64,000 nt of DNA from Alphaproteobacteria bacterium (GCA_016783965.1 JADHVO010000001.1:558001-622000); one strand, 5' to 3'; counted from the first letter of the stretch, positions 50,743-60,702 are shown. Notes: generated by a model from the sequence alone, not told the origin. Numbers and translations: made by a program.

Positions 50743-52122
50743 GTGCGCGCGCCCAGTATTCTACGGACGCAGGCGTATCGTATCGTTCTGGTCTATGTCG
50801 CGGTGTTCGCGATCTCAGTGACGGCGCTGCTCGCGTTCACCTATTGGAACACCAAACGCGCACTGGACGCGCAGACAGACGAGATCATCCAAGTCGAGAT
50901 CACGGGCCTTTCCGAGCAGTACCAGCAACTGGGTTTACGAGGCCTGGCGGATGTGGTGATCAGCCGGTCGGCGCACGGCGGGCCCGGGCTTTATCTTCTC
51001 ACCAATCATCTCAAGCAACCGATTGTCGGCAATCTTGACGCTTGGCCGACCGACAAGGAGACGCCGGACAGCTTCGTCGATTTCCAGTATCAGCGGCGAG
51101 TCGAGAACCAGCTCGAGACGCGCGAGGCGCGCGGGCGTGTATTCAAGCTGCCGGGCGAGTTCTATCTGCTGGTCGCACAGGACGTGCATGAGCGCTATCT
51201 GACCGAGCGGCTGTTCACCACCACCCTGCCATGGACCGTAGGTCTCGTGCTGCTGCTCGGCCTCGTGGGCGGTGCGGTGATGAGCCGGAACACACTGGCG
51301 CGGCTCGACTCCATCAACCGCACCTCGGCGGAGATCATCGACGGCGATCTTTCGCGGCGCGTGCCGGTGGGCACATCCCATGACGAGTTCGACGCACTGG
51401 CCGAGAACCTCAACGCGATGCTCGATCGAATCGAGCGCCTGATGAAGGGTGTGCGCGAGGTGACGGACTCGGTTGCGCACGACCTGCGCACGCCGCTGAA
51501 CCGATTGCGAAACCGGTTGGAAACGACACAGCGACATCTCGATCCCGCTACCGCGGAGGCGGTGGAGATCGAGGCGGCCGTGGCAGAGACGGACCAGTTG
51601 ATCGCGACCTTCAACGCACTGCTGCTGATCGCCGAGGCCGACGCCGGCGTGGCACGCGGCGCCATGACGCTGATTGACCTGGCGTCGATTGTGGAGGACA
51701 TGGCGGAGCTTTACGCACCGCTTGCCGAGGAGAAGGGCGTGACATTGAAGATCACGCCGGCGGGCGCCACGATGATCGAGGGCAATCGCAGCCTGATCAG
51801 CCAGGCGCTTGCGAACCTCGTCGACAACGCGATCAAGTACACGCCGGCCGGCGGCTCGGTGACGGTGACGGCGCTCGAGACACCGCAAGGTGTCGAACTG
51901 AGGGTTGCCGACACGGGACCCGGGATTCCAGCCGATGAAAGGGCCCGGGTCATCGAGCGATTCGTGCGCCTGGATGCCAGCCGCAGTGCGCCAGGCACCG
52001 GATTGGGACTGAGCCTTGTCGCCGCGGTGGCGCGATTGCACGAGGCGCGGCTGTTGCTGGAGGACAATGCGCCCGGACTGCGCGCCGTAATGCGGTTCCC
52101 GAGGCCCGCGCCCCGACGCTAA
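50743..52122 (+). CDS. Sensor histidine kinase paired with 50058-50738
   Basis: 459 residues, GTG start four bases after the regulator with AAGGA upstream. Two membrane helices, YRIVLVYVAVFAISVTALLA and LPWTVGLVLLLGLVGGAVMS, flank a periplasmic domain of about 120 residues. A HAMP domain (INRTSAEIIDGDLSRRVPVG) leads to the H-box SVAHDLRTPLNRLRNRLE, the N-box LANLVDNAIKYTPAGG and the G-boxes VADTGPGIPADERARV and GTGLGLSLVAAVA. QseC/TctE-like kinase of unknown signal, likely envelope stress. Confidence 0.93.
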   Translation: MRAPSILRTQAYRIVLVYVAVFAISVTALLAFTYWNTKRALDAQTDEIIQVEITGLSEQYQQLGLRGLADVVISRSAHGGPGLYLLTNHLKQPIVGNLDAWPTDKETPDSFVDFQYQRRVENQLETREARGRVFKLPGEFYLLVAQDVHERYLTERLFTTTLPWTVGLVLLLGLVGGAVMSRNTLARLDSINRTSAEIIDGDLSRRVPVGTSHDEFDALAENLNAMLDRIERLMKGVREVTDSVAHDLRTPLNRLRNRLETTQRHLDPATAEAVEIEAAVAETDQLIATFNALLLIAEADAGVARGAMTLIDLASIVEDMAELYAPLAEEKGVTLKITPAGATMIEGNRSLISQALANLVDNAIKYTPAGGSVTVTALETPQGVELRVADTGPGIPADERARVIERFVRLDASRSAPGTGLGLSLVAAVARLHEARLLLEDNAPGLRAVMRFPRPAPRR

Positions 52123-52131
52123 ACTGCGCCG

Positions 52132-55014
52132 ATGTATGACTTTGCCGGCGCCCACCCGCCCAAACCGTTTGATCCCGCGCGGGCTCAGCGCTCATTTGAA
52201 TCCCTTGCTGCCGAAGGCGTGGTGCCAACCGGCGTGATGCGTGCCGTGCTCGACGGCGCGTTCGGCAACAGCCCCTTCCTGGCGCGGTTGGCGATGCGGG
52301 AGCGCGCGATGCTCGCGCCGCTTTTCGCGGAAGGTCCGAAGGTCATCGTTGCGGAGGCCAAGGATCTGGCGCTGTCCGCAGCGCAAGCCGAAACGGAAGC
52401 CGACGCGATGGTGCGATTGCGTGTGGCCAAGCGCCGGGCCGCACTGGCGATCGCGCTGGCGGACATCGCTGGCATCTGGGCCCTGGATGACGTCACCATC
52501 GCGCTGACCGAGTTTGCCGATGCGTGCGTGAAGGGCGCGCTGCGCTTTGTGCTGCGAGCTGCGGCAGCGCGGGCGGAAATGGCGGAGCGTGACGGAGCGG
52601 CTCTGGAGGCGACCACCGGCCTTACCGTGCTGGCGATGGGCAAGTATGGCGCGTTCGAGCTGAACTACTCGTCGGACATCGACCTGGTCGTGTTCTACGA
52701 CCCGCACAGATTCCCGTTCCGCAAGCGCGACGATCCACGCGGCGCCGCGGTCGACCTGGTGCGCGGCGTGGTGAAACTGCTGACCGAGACGACGGTGGAC
52801 GGGTATGTGTTCCGCGTCGACCTTCGGCTGCGGCCCGATGCAGGCGCGACGCAGGTGGCAATCTCCACCGATGCCGCTGAATCCTACTACGAAGGCATGG
52901 GACAGAACTGGGAACGCGCGGCCTTCATCAAGGCTCGGGCCTGTGCCGGAGATCCGGAGACCGGGACACGGTTCATCAAGTCGATGGAACCGTTCATCTG
53001 GCGGCGCAACCTGGACTTTGCCGCTATCGAGGATATCCATTCGATCAAACGCCAGATCCACGCACATGGCAAGCACGGCGACATCGCGGTGGCGGGCCAC
53101 AACATCAAACTCGGCCGGGGCGGCGTCCGCGAGATCGAATTCTTCGCGCAAACGCAGCAGCTCATCCTGGGCGGCCGGGTGCCGACGCTGCGCCAGCAGC
53201 GGACAATGGAGGCACTCGATGCACTGTGCGCCCGCGGCCTGGTGACGGAGGAGACGACGGCTGATCTCAAGGCGGCGTATGTGTTCCTGCGTACGCTCGA
53301 ACATCGGTTGCAGATGATCGAGGACGAGCAGACCCATTCGGTGCCGAAGTCGGTTGAGGGCGTAGCCCATGTGGCGTGCTTCATGGGGTTCGACAGCGCA
53401 AACGCGTTTGGCGCGGCGCTGATCGACCACCTGGAAACAGTTCAAGGGCATTACGGACGTCTGTTCGAGCGCGAGCAGGACCTCACCGCGGCCGAGGGCA
53501 ATCTGGTGTTCACTGGCGTCGAAGAGGACCCCGGCACGATCGAAACGTTGCGCGCCATGGGTTTCAGAAATTCGGCGCATATCTCGGCGGCGATCCGTGG
53601 CTGGCATCATGGGCGTATCCGTGCAACGCGCAGCGCACGGGCGCGCGAGCTGTTGACCAAACTCGTGCCGGCCCTGCTGCCGGCGCTGGCGGCGACGGCC
53701 GATCCCGATGCGGCGTTCGCACAGTTCGACCGCTTCCTGACAAACCTGCCGGCTGGCGTGCAGCTGTTCTCGCAGTTCCTGGCCCGGCCGGATTTCCTGC
53801 GGCTGATCGCGAGCATCGTGGGATCGGCGCCGCGGCTGGCGCAACATCTGGCACGCTCGCCGGCGACGCTCGACGCACTGATCGACGCGGATTTCCTGCG
53901 CACCCTACCGTCGCACAAGGCGCTGGACGCGATGTTGGACGAGCAGCTGAAGCGTGCCGGGGACTACGAAGGTGCGCTGGACGCGGCGCGGCGCTTCGCG
54001 AAAGAGCAGATCTTCCGTGTGGGTGTGCAGGTGATCGAAGGGACCGCAAAGGCCGACCAGGCAGGGCCGGCGTTTGCAAACATTGCGGAAAGCGTGATTG
54101 CCGGACTGTTGCCGGTGGTCGAGGAGGAGTTGGCGGAGAGCGCGGGCCGGGTGCCCTGCGGACAATTCGCCGTCGTCGCGATGGGCAAGCTCGGCGGGCG
54201 GGAGATGACGGCGGGGTCCGATCTCGATCTCATCTTTGTCTACGACGCACCGGCGCATGCGGAGGTGAGCGACGGGCCGAAGCCGCAGCCCCTGATCGTG
54301 TACTACGCGCGGCTGGCGCAACGGTTCATCTCGGCGCTTACGACGCCGACCGCGGCGGGCACGTTGTACGAGGTGGACATGCGGCTTCGCCCCACCGGCA
54401 ACAAGGGGCCGGTGGCGGTCGCGCTGCAATCGTTCGAGCGGTATCACGCGGAAGAGTCCTGGACGTGGGAGCGCATGGCGCTGACACGGGCGCGGGTGAT
54501 CCTGTCACCGCCAGAGTTGAAGGCGAAAGTCGAGGCCGCGATCCGCATCACGCTGACCGCGGCGAGCGACCCGGCGAAGGTGCGGGCGGACGCGCGCGAC
54601 ATGCGCGACAAGCTCGCGGTGCAATTTCCCGGGCGCAACCGCTGGGACCTCAAATTCGCGCCCGGCGGCCTGGTGGACATCGAATTCATCGCACAGACCT
54701 TGCAGCTGGTGACCGCTTCACATGCGGACGTGCTGGATACGAATACAATCGAGGCGCTGCGGAAGCTGGCAGCAGCGCAGGTGCTGGCAACCGATCAAGC
54801 CACGGCGCTGATTGAAGCGGCGCTGCTTGAACATGCGCTGACACAGGTGCTGCGGATCGCGCTGGATGGCACGCTGGAGCCCGCCGAGGCGACACCGGGG
54901 TTAAAGGCGTTGCTGGTGCGAGCGGCTGGGGTCGACGAGTTCGACACGCTGGAAAGGCGGCTCGCCGACCTGCAAGGCGCGGCTCGCGGCACCCTGGACA
55001 GTATCCTCAGCTAG
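52132..55014 (+). CDS. glnE: Glutamine synthetase adenylyltransferase/adenylyl-removing enzyme
   Basis: 960 residues, the full family length. The N-terminal adenylyl-removing domain carries LNYSSDIDLVVFYD near residue 180 and FRVDLRLRPDAGATQ. The C-terminal adenylyltransferase domain carries GSDLDLIFVYDAP near 700 and YEVDMRLRPTGNKGPVAVAL. The regulatory linker contains an ARRSARARELLTKLVPAL-like helix. It adds or removes AMP on glutamine synthetase in response to PII (GlnB). It follows the kinase gene by nine bases, and its stop codon TAG shares CTAG with the stop of a small convergent gene. Confidence 0.96.
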   Translation: MYDFAGAHPPKPFDPARAQRSFESLAAEGVVPTGVMRAVLDGAFGNSPFLARLAMRERAMLAPLFAEGPKVIVAEAKDLALSAAQAETEADAMVRLRVAKRRAALAIALADIAGIWALDDVTIALTEFADACVKGALRFVLRAAAARAEMAERDGAALEATTGLTVLAMGKYGAFELNYSSDIDLVVFYDPHRFPFRKRDDPRGAAVDLVRGVVKLLTETTVDGYVFRVDLRLRPDAGATQVAISTDAAESYYEGMGQNWERAAFIKARACAGDPETGTRFIKSMEPFIWRRNLDFAAIEDIHSIKRQIHAHGKHGDIAVAGHNIKLGRGGVREIEFFAQTQQLILGGRVPTLRQQRTMEALDALCARGLVTEETTADLKAAYVFLRTLEHRLQMIEDEQTHSVPKSVEGVAHVACFMGFDSANAFGAALIDHLETVQGHYGRLFEREQDLTAAEGNLVFTGVEEDPGTIETLRAMGFRNSAHISAAIRGWHHGRIRATRSARARELLTKLVPALLPALAATADPDAAFAQFDRFLTNLPAGVQLFSQFLARPDFLRLIASIVGSAPRLAQHLARSPATLDALIDADFLRTLPSHKALDAMLDEQLKRAGDYEGALDAARRFAKEQIFRVGVQVIEGTAKADQAGPAFANIAESVIAGLLPVVEEELAESAGRVPCGQFAVVAMGKLGGREMTAGSDLDLIFVYDAPAHAEVSDGPKPQPLIVYYARLAQRFISALTTPTAAGTLYEVDMRLRPTGNKGPVAVALQSFERYHAEESWTWERMALTRARVILSPPELKAKVEAAIRITLTAASDPAKVRADARDMRDKLAVQFPGRNRWDLKFAPGGLVDIEFIAQTLQLVTASHADVLDTNTIEALRKLAAAQVLATDQATALIEAALLEHALTQVLRIALDGTLEPAEATPGLKALLVRAAGVDEFDTLERRLADLQGAARGTLDSILS

Positions 55015-55181
55015 AAGCGCGTCGGACGCTTGCGCAACCGCGAAACGCGTTCGGAATCCAGATGAACGGCGTGGTGCGGACCTTCTCCGCTTTCCGCATC
55101 GCGCGGCGGAACACTCTTGGCGTCGCCGCGAGGCGACATCTCAATGGCGGGTTTGGGTTCTTCGTCCTTGTGCTTTGCCAT
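55011..55181 (-). CDS. Small basic/acidic hypothetical protein, 56 residues
   Basis: ATG 55181 with GAGG eight bases upstream. The peptide is very hydrophilic: MAKHKDEEPKPAIEMSPRGD, ending VSRLRKRPTRF. No family is known to me. Its stop overlaps that of glnE (CTAG). High Lys, Glu and Pro content suggests a disordered protein; it could also be an unexpressed frame. Confidence 0.5.
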   Translation of the reverse strand: MAKHKDEEPKPAIEMSPRGDAKSVPPRDAESGEGPHHAVHLDSERVSRLRKRPTRF

Positions 55182-55260
55182 GGCGCCATCCTCCAGCCAC
55201 CAGCCCGGGAACGACGCTACCACGCCGTCGCCAGACCGGGGAGGCCTCTGCGAAGTTCCG

Positions 55261-56331
55261 CTAATCGCAGGGCAGCAGGACGGCGGCGCCGTCCGCCCAG
55301 CTCAGATAGACGGTGTCGCCGGGCGAATGGCCTTTAGCGACGATCTTTTCTGCGTTCTGGCCGGAGACGGCGATCGGTTCTTCGCGGCCGGGAATCGCAA
55401 CGGTGTAATGGCTGCGCTCACCGAGATAGGCGGTGGCAATTACCTTGCCCCGGATTGCGCCGGGGACGGGGTCGGCAGCAAGGACGATCTTCTCGGGGCG
55501 CAGAGCGACGAGCGTCTTGCCGCCGGGCGAATCGGCGGTCGCGGCGTGAACCGTTCCGATCGGGCCGGCATCGACGGTGTCCGGCGCCAGGACTTTGCCG
55601 TCGAAGAAGTTGATCGTGCCGATGAAATCGGCGACTTCACGGCAATTCGGTTCCTCATAGAGCAGGCGCGGCGCCGCGACCTGAAGGATCTTGCCGCTGG
55701 ACATCACCGCGATGCGGTCGGACATTGACAGCGCCTCTTCCTGGTCGTGGGTCACGAACACGAAGGTGATGCCAACGCTCTTCTGAAGCTGGCGCAGCTC
55801 GATCTGCATGGACTCGCGCAGACGCTTGTCGAGGGCACCGAGCGGCTCGTCGAGCAGCAGCACCTTGGGGCGGCAAACCAGGGCGCGGGCGAGCGCGACG
55901 CGCTGGCGCTGACCACCGCTGAGTTCGTCCACCCGCCGTGCGCCGAAACCTTCAAGCTTGATCATCGCGAGCGCGTCGTTCACGCGGGCCGCGAGTTCTG
56001 TCTTCTTCAGGCGGGCGCGGCGCAGGCCATAGGCGATGTTGTCGAACACATCGAGGTGCGGAAAGATCGCATAGGACTGGAACACCATGTTCGACGGCCT
56101 GAGATGCGGCGGCGTGTCGGTGATGCGGGCGCCCTCGACATAGAGTTCGCCCTGCGTGGGAAATTCGAAGCCAGCGATCATCCGCAACAGGGTGGTCTTG
56201 CCGCAGCCGGAAGGGCCGAGCAGCGAGAAGAACTCCCCGCGGCGGATCGAGAGGTTCGCGTCGTCGACTGCCACGACGTTGCCGAAGCGCTTGGTGACCC
56301 GGTCGATGCGGATGAAATCTTCGTCGCTCAT
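55261..56331 (-). CDS. potA: ABC transporter ATPase, PotA/polyamine type
   Basis: 356 residues. Walker A GPSGCGKTTLLRMIAGF, Q-loop NMVFQSYAIFPHL, signature DELSGGQRQRVALARALV, Walker B KVLLLDEPLGALDKRLRESM and switch His in VTHDQEEALSM. A C-terminal TOBE domain (ATAYLGERSHYTVAIPG, GDTVYLSWADGAAV) completes the PotA/FbpC architecture. The ATG at 56331 overlaps the potC stop (ATGA). It energises the permease pair encoded upstream. Confidence 0.93.
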   Translation of the reverse strand: MSDEDFIRIDRVTKRFGNVVAVDDANLSIRRGEFFSLLGPSGCGKTTLLRMIAGFEFPTQGELYVEGARITDTPPHLRPSNMVFQSYAIFPHLDVFDNIAYGLRRARLKKTELAARVNDALAMIKLEGFGARRVDELSGGQRQRVALARALVCRPKVLLLDEPLGALDKRLRESMQIELRQLQKSVGITFVFVTHDQEEALSMSDRIAVMSSGKILQVAAPRLLYEEPNCREVADFIGTINFFDGKVLAPDTVDAGPIGTVHAATADSPGGKTLVALRPEKIVLAADPVPGAIRGKVIATAYLGERSHYTVAIPGREEPIAVSGQNAEKIVAKGHSPGDTVYLSWADGAAVLLPCD

Positions 56332-57143
56332 GCACCGACCATCTTGTGCCTGTCCTTCATGCCGTGGCTGCGCACCCATTCGGCGATCACGACCAGGATG
56401 GTCGACGCGACGAGGATGAGTGCACCGAGCGCCAGCACGGCGGGAAGCTTGTAAGGGAAGCGGAGTTGGCCCCAGATGTAGATCGGCAAGGTCGCATCGC
56501 TTCCGGCCAGGAAATAAGCGATCAGGAATTCGTCGAACGAGACGATGAAGGTCAGCAGCAGGCTGGAGATGATGCCCGGCAGCGCCAACGGATAGGTGAC
56601 ACGCCAGAATGTCATCCAGCCATTCTCGCCGAGGTCGAGCGAAGCTTCCTCCAGACTCTTGTCAAAACCGTCGAAGCGGGACATCAGCACGGTGATGGCG
56701 AAGGGCACGCAGATCAGGCTGTGGCCGGCAATAACGGTGATCAGTGACAGCGGCACGCCGAGCGTGTTGAGCAGGATCAGGATCGAGATGCCGAGCACGA
56801 TATCCGGGATGAACAGCGGCAGCGACGTGAAGGCGAGCAGCGCATTGCCCCCCGGTACACGATAACGGGTCAGCGCCTTGGCGGCGAGCAGGCCGAGAAT
56901 GGTGGAGAGGACGGCGGTGATGGCGCCGACCTCCAGGCTGTTGGCCAGCGCACGCAGCATGGCGCTGTCTTCCAGCATCTGCCGATACCACTGCGTGGTG
57001 AAGCCGGCGATCGGGAAGGTGATGAATACTGAGTCGTTGAACGAGAACAGCGGCAGGAACAGCACCGGCACGTAGAGGAAGCCGAGATAGAAGATCGCAT
57101 AGGCAAGCAGCCCGACACCGCCGCGGCCTGCTCCGGTGCGCAT
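56328..57143 (-). CDS. potC: ABC transporter permease, PotC type
   Basis: 271 residues, six membrane helices starting LLAYAIFYLGFLYVPVLFLP. The coupling-helix region reads EEASLDLGENGWMTFWRVTY, the EAA-loop of the family. FSFNDSVFITFPIAGFT near residue 35 is the PotC-type periplasmic loop. Spermidine/putrescine transport is typical for this pair. Start and stop overlap the neighbouring genes. The substrate-binding protein PotD is not in this window, so substrate is assigned by family only. Confidence 0.92.
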   Translation of the reverse strand: MRTGAGRGGVGLLAYAIFYLGFLYVPVLFLPLFSFNDSVFITFPIAGFTTQWYRQMLEDSAMLRALANSLEVGAITAVLSTILGLLAAKALTRYRVPGGNALLAFTSLPLFIPDIVLGISILILLNTLGVPLSLITVIAGHSLICVPFAITVLMSRFDGFDKSLEEASLDLGENGWMTFWRVTYPLALPGIISSLLLTFIVSFDEFLIAYFLAGSDATLPIYIWGQLRFPYKLPAVLALGALILVASTILVVIAEWVRSHGMKDRHKMVGA

Positions 57144-58054
57144 CAGCGGATCCTCGCGGCGGCGGCGCGCATGGCGGCGACAAACAGCAGCGTGACGATG
57201 CCGACCGCGGCGATGCTGGCGATCGCCAGCGCGGCGCCGAGCGGCCAGTTGCCGACCTTGTCGAACTGCTCCTCTATTACGTTGGCGATCATCACTCCGC
57301 CGGAGCCGCCGACCAGCGACGGCGTGATGTAATCGCCTGTCGTAGGCACGAAGATCAGCACCGCGGCGCCGATCACGCCCGGCATGGACAGCGGCAGGGT
57401 GATGCGGAAGAAGCGGCGGATCGGGCCGTCGCCCAGATCGGCGGCGGCTTCGAGCAGCGAGCGGTCGATCTTCTCGAGGCTCACATAGATCGGCAGGATC
57501 GCGAAGGCTGCCCAGGCATGCGCCAGCGTCACGACCACGGCGGTGGGATTGTAAAGCAGCAACTCGAGCGGCTGGTGGATGATTCCGAGGCTCATCAAGC
57601 CCGAGTTGATCACGCCATTGTAGCCGAGGATGAGCTTCCAGGTGAACACGCGCAGCAGGTAGCTTGTCCAGAACGGAATCGTGAGCAGGATCAGCCAGAT
57701 GAACTTCTTTTCGGCGCGGAAGGCGACGAAGTAAGCCATCGGGTAAGCAAGCAGCACAGTGATCAGCGTCACCACCGCCGAAATCTCGACCGAGCGGTAA
57801 AACAGCTCGCGATACGTCGCGCGGCCGATGCCGGTGGCGTATTGCGCGAGCGTCGGCGTCTTGTCGAGGACGTAACCGTCCTGCGTCCAGAAGCTGTAGA
57901 GCGCCAGCAGCGCCAGAGGGGCAGCGAGCGCGGCCAGCATGATCAGCATGGTGGGCGTCAGTAGCACCAGTCCCCGCGCGCCTTCCGAGCGGCGGTAAAA
58001 GTGCGCGAGGCGCGCCGTCAGGCCGCCGCCGATGGTGGTGTCCGCCGTGGTCAT
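57143..58054 (-). CDS. potB: ABC transporter permease, PotB type
   Basis: About 303 residues. The ATG at 58054 follows GGGAG five bases upstream. Helix one is GLVLLTPTMLIMLAALAAPL; the EAA loop reads LEAAADLGDGPIRRFFRITL, and the family phrase FVPTTGDYITPSLVGG is intact. It pairs with PotC. The first gene of the potBCA operon; no binding-protein gene precedes it. The next gene upstream (58141) is divergent. Confidence 0.92.
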   Translation of the reverse strand: MTTADTTIGGGLTARLAHFYRRSEGARGLVLLTPTMLIMLAALAAPLALLALYSFWTQDGYVLDKTPTLAQYATGIGRATYRELFYRSVEISAVVTLITVLLAYPMAYFVAFRAEKKFIWLILLTIPFWTSYLLRVFTWKLILGYNGVINSGLMSLGIIHQPLELLLYNPTAVVVTLAHAWAAFAILPIYVSLEKIDRSLLEAAADLGDGPIRRFFRITLPLSMPGVIGAAVLIFVPTTGDYITPSLVGGSGGVMIANVIEEQFDKVGNWPLGAALAIASIAAVGIVTLLFVAAMRAAAARIR

Positions 58055-58140
58055 TGCTGCTCCCACTTTCCTTGTAGCAATGGTGGGCGGCTTCGCACAC
58101 CGCCTGTGTGCCGCACCGGTTTCGCGCTAAACATAGCGCC

Positions 58141-58860
58141 ATGGTGAATGTGCACGTTCTGGAGGCCGGGAAGATCGTGGAGACGGTGGCGCGGCTGCGC
58201 GACCGGATCGGCGAGCGCTTCCCGGACTCCGGCCTGGCGCGTGTGGCGGCCGACCTGACCGGGACGGCCCAGGAGACCGCGGCGAGGGTGCAGGCGCTGA
58301 GCCGTCCCTATTTCGGGCTGCGCTTCCTGGCCGCGGTGGTCGTGGCGGCTGGATTGGCGGCGCAGGTGTATGTCGGCGGGCTGGTAGACTGGGCCGCCGT
58401 GCTGCGGCGGTCTGACGTCGTGGCGATTTCGCAAGGCTTGGACTCCGCGGTGAATCTGTTGCTGCTGGCGTTTGCGGCGATCTGGTTCGTGCTGACGCTG
58501 GAAGCGCGGTGGAAGCGGCGGGCGGTGCTGCGAAGGCTGTATGAGCTGCGGTCCTTCGCGCATGTTGTCGACATGCATCAACTGACCAAGGATCCGACGA
58601 TCGTGCTGGCCGGCGGGCCGCGGACGGCATCGTCGCCGGAGCGGCGGATGAGCGAGTTCGAGTTGTCGCGCTACCTCGACTATTGCGCCGAGATGCTGGC
58701 GCTGATCGCCAAGCTGGCGGCACTGTACGCCGGACGCGTGCAGGACCCGGCGGTAATCAGCGCGGTGAACGAGGTAGAGGCGCTGACCTCCGACCTCGGC
58801 CGCAAGATCTGGCAGAAGATCATGATCATCAGCCGCCTTGCCGAGCAGCCCACCCGCTGA
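58141..58860 (+). CDS. Conserved two-helix membrane protein
   Basis: 239 residues. The start at 58141 (MVNVHVLEAGKIVETVARLR) is chosen; an upstream frame would add 11 residues. Two membrane helices are FLAAVVVAAGLAAQVYVGGL and LLLLAFAAIWFVLTLEARWK. A soluble C-terminal part contains LRSFAHVVDMHQLTKDPTIV, RRMSEFELSRYLDYCAEMLA and VISAVNEVEALTSDLGRKIW. It resembles an uncharacterised alphaproteobacterial family seen next to transporter genes. No function can be given. Confidence 0.75.
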   Translation: MVNVHVLEAGKIVETVARLRDRIGERFPDSGLARVAADLTGTAQETAARVQALSRPYFGLRFLAAVVVAAGLAAQVYVGGLVDWAAVLRRSDVVAISQGLDSAVNLLLLAFAAIWFVLTLEARWKRRAVLRRLYELRSFAHVVDMHQLTKDPTIVLAGGPRTASSPERRMSEFELSRYLDYCAEMLALIAKLAALYAGRVQDPAVISAVNEVEALTSDLGRKIWQKIMIISRLAEQPTR

Positions 58861-58918
58861 ATGCGTGCTATGCGCGATGCGCGCTTCCGAAACCGCCATC
58901 TGCCCTTAATTTGAGGAT

Positions 58919-59812
58919 ATGACATCGCGTTCTGCGCATCTCTCTTTGCCTCACGTCCTGCTGGCCGTCGCCGTGATGGCGGTGTGGGGTTCCAATTTCG
59001 TCGTCATCAAGATGGCGTTGGCGCACATGCCGCCATTGCTGTTTGCGGCGATGCGGTTCGCGCTGGCGTTCTTTCCGGCCGCCCTGTTCCTGAAGCGGCC
59101 GGCGGTGCCGTGGTCGAGCCTGATCGCCTATGGCGTGCTGATCGGCGGGCAATTCGCCTTCCTGTACATCGCGATGGAGCATTCGATCTCTCCGGGATTG
59201 GCGTCGCTGGTGGTGCAGACGCAGGTGTTCTTCACCATCGGGCTGGCGATGGCCGCCAGCCGCGAGCGGGTGGTGTCGTTCCAATGGATGGCGCTGGGCC
59301 TAGCAGCGGCCGGCCTGGTGGTGATCGTCGTCAACCGCGGCGGAGACGTGTCGCCGCTCGGGCTGGCATTGGTGCTTGCCGCGGCGCTGAGCTGGGCCGG
59401 CGGCAATGTCGTGGGGCGGGCGCATCCGCCGGGCACAAACATGCTGGCCTATGTGGTGTGGGCGAGCCTTTTTGGCGTGCCGCCGTTGCTTCTTCTTTCT
59501 TTCGTGTTCGAGGGCTGGCCGGCGATCGAGGCCGGCGTGCGTGACGCGGACTGGCTGACGTGGGGTGCCCTGCTCTACCAGTCATTTGGCAATTCGCTGT
59601 TCGGCTACGGCGCCTGGGCGTGGCTGATGGCGCGCTATCCGGCAGCTGTCGTTTCGCCCTTTGCCCTGCTGGTGCCGGTGTTCGGCATGGCGACGTCCGC
59701 GGTTGTAATGAGTGAGCCGCTGCAATCATGGAAGCTTTTGGCTGCGGCGCTGGTGATGAGTGGGCTGGCGTTGAACCTCGCGTGGCCGCGGTTGCGGGCG
59801 GCACTGGCCTGA
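58919..59812 (+). CDS. EamA/DMT-family exporter
   Basis: 297 residues with ten membrane helices in two EamA repeats: HVLLAVAVMAVWGSNFVVIK at the start and AYVVWASLFGVPPLLLLSFV in the second half. Drug/metabolite transporters of this kind (YdcZ/RhtA-like) export amino acids or metabolites. The substrate is unknown. It is 59 bases after the membrane protein and 35 bases before dgoK. Confidence 0.92.
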   Translation: MTSRSAHLSLPHVLLAVAVMAVWGSNFVVIKMALAHMPPLLFAAMRFALAFFPAALFLKRPAVPWSSLIAYGVLIGGQFAFLYIAMEHSISPGLASLVVQTQVFFTIGLAMAASRERVVSFQWMALGLAAAGLVVIVVNRGGDVSPLGLALVLAAALSWAGGNVVGRAHPPGTNMLAYVVWASLFGVPPLLLLSFVFEGWPAIEAGVRDADWLTWGALLYQSFGNSLFGYGAWAWLMARYPAAVVSPFALLVPVFGMATSAVVMSEPLQSWKLLAAALVMSGLALNLAWPRLRAALA

Positions 59813-59847
59813 TTGCGCCGCGCGGCGAAGCACCGGACAATCGCGGT

Positions 59848-60702
59848 ATGTCAGAGATCACTCTCATCGGCGTCGATTGGGGTTCGACCAGCGTGCGGGC
59901 TTTTGCGATCGCGCGCGGTGGTGCCGTCGTCAATGTGCGACGCACCGACGACGGGGTGTTCCTGCGCAGTGGAGATTTCGGAGCGCGCTTGGCGGCACTG
60001 CTCGGTGATTGGCCTGCCAATGTTCCGATCCTGATGTGCGGCATGATCGGGAGCGATCGCGGCTGGGTGCAGGCACCATATGTGACGGCGCCGGCCGGGC
60101 TCGACGATCTGGCGAAGCATCTAGTGCGTGTTCCTTTCGTGCGGCCGGCATTCATCGTGCCCGGCGTTTCGCTGATCGCGGACGAGACATGCGAAGTCAT
60201 GCGCGGCGAGGAGACCATCGTGATGGGGCTCGATGCGCGGGATGCGCTGGCGTGTCTGCCGGGGACCCATGCGAAGTGGGTCGATGTCGACGATAGGCGC
60301 ATTGTCGATTTCCGCACCTACATGACCGGCGAGCTGCGCGCGCTGGTGCTCGGCCACGGCGCGTTGGCGACCGGTGTCGCGCAAGAGCATTCCCACGATG
60401 CCTTCGCGCAGGGACTTGATGCGGCCAGCAGCGGCGTGACAAGCGGCCTCTTTCAGGCGCGCGCGCGCCGACTGCTCGGACGGCTGGCGGCGGAGCACAC
60501 GGCAGCGTTCGTCGGCGGCGTATTGATCGGCGAGGAACTGAGGCATGAGGCGCGAGGCGAACGCGTGACAGTGGCGGCACAGGGCGAGATTGCGAGCGCC
60601 TATGCCGCGGCACTGGACGGCAGGCCGCACGCAATCGAAGACCCCGAACGGGCCGTCGCAAAGGGCCTATGGCGGATCGCCGAGGCCGCGGGGCTGTGCT
60701 GA
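59848..60702 (+). CDS. dgoK: 2-dehydro-3-deoxygalactonokinase
   Basis: 284 residues. The ATG at 59848 begins MSEITLIGVDWGSTSVRAFA, the sugar-kinase nucleotide motif. Further family motifs: CGMIGSDRGWVQAPYVTAPA, PGVSLIADETCEVMRGEETI and LACLPGTHAKWVDVDDRRIV. It phosphorylates 2-dehydro-3-deoxy-D-galactonate in the De Ley-Doudoroff galactose route. The companion aldolase (dgoA) is not nearby, so the enzyme may sit in a split pathway here. Confidence 0.92.
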   Translation: MSEITLIGVDWGSTSVRAFAIARGGAVVNVRRTDDGVFLRSGDFGARLAALLGDWPANVPILMCGMIGSDRGWVQAPYVTAPAGLDDLAKHLVRVPFVRPAFIVPGVSLIADETCEVMRGEETIVMGLDARDALACLPGTHAKWVDVDDRRIVDFRTYMTGELRALVLGHGALATGVAQEHSHDAFAQGLDAASSGVTSGLFQARARRLLGRLAAEHTAAFVGGVLIGEELRHEARGERVTVAAQGEIASAYAAALDGRPHAIEDPERAVAKGLWRIAEAAGLC

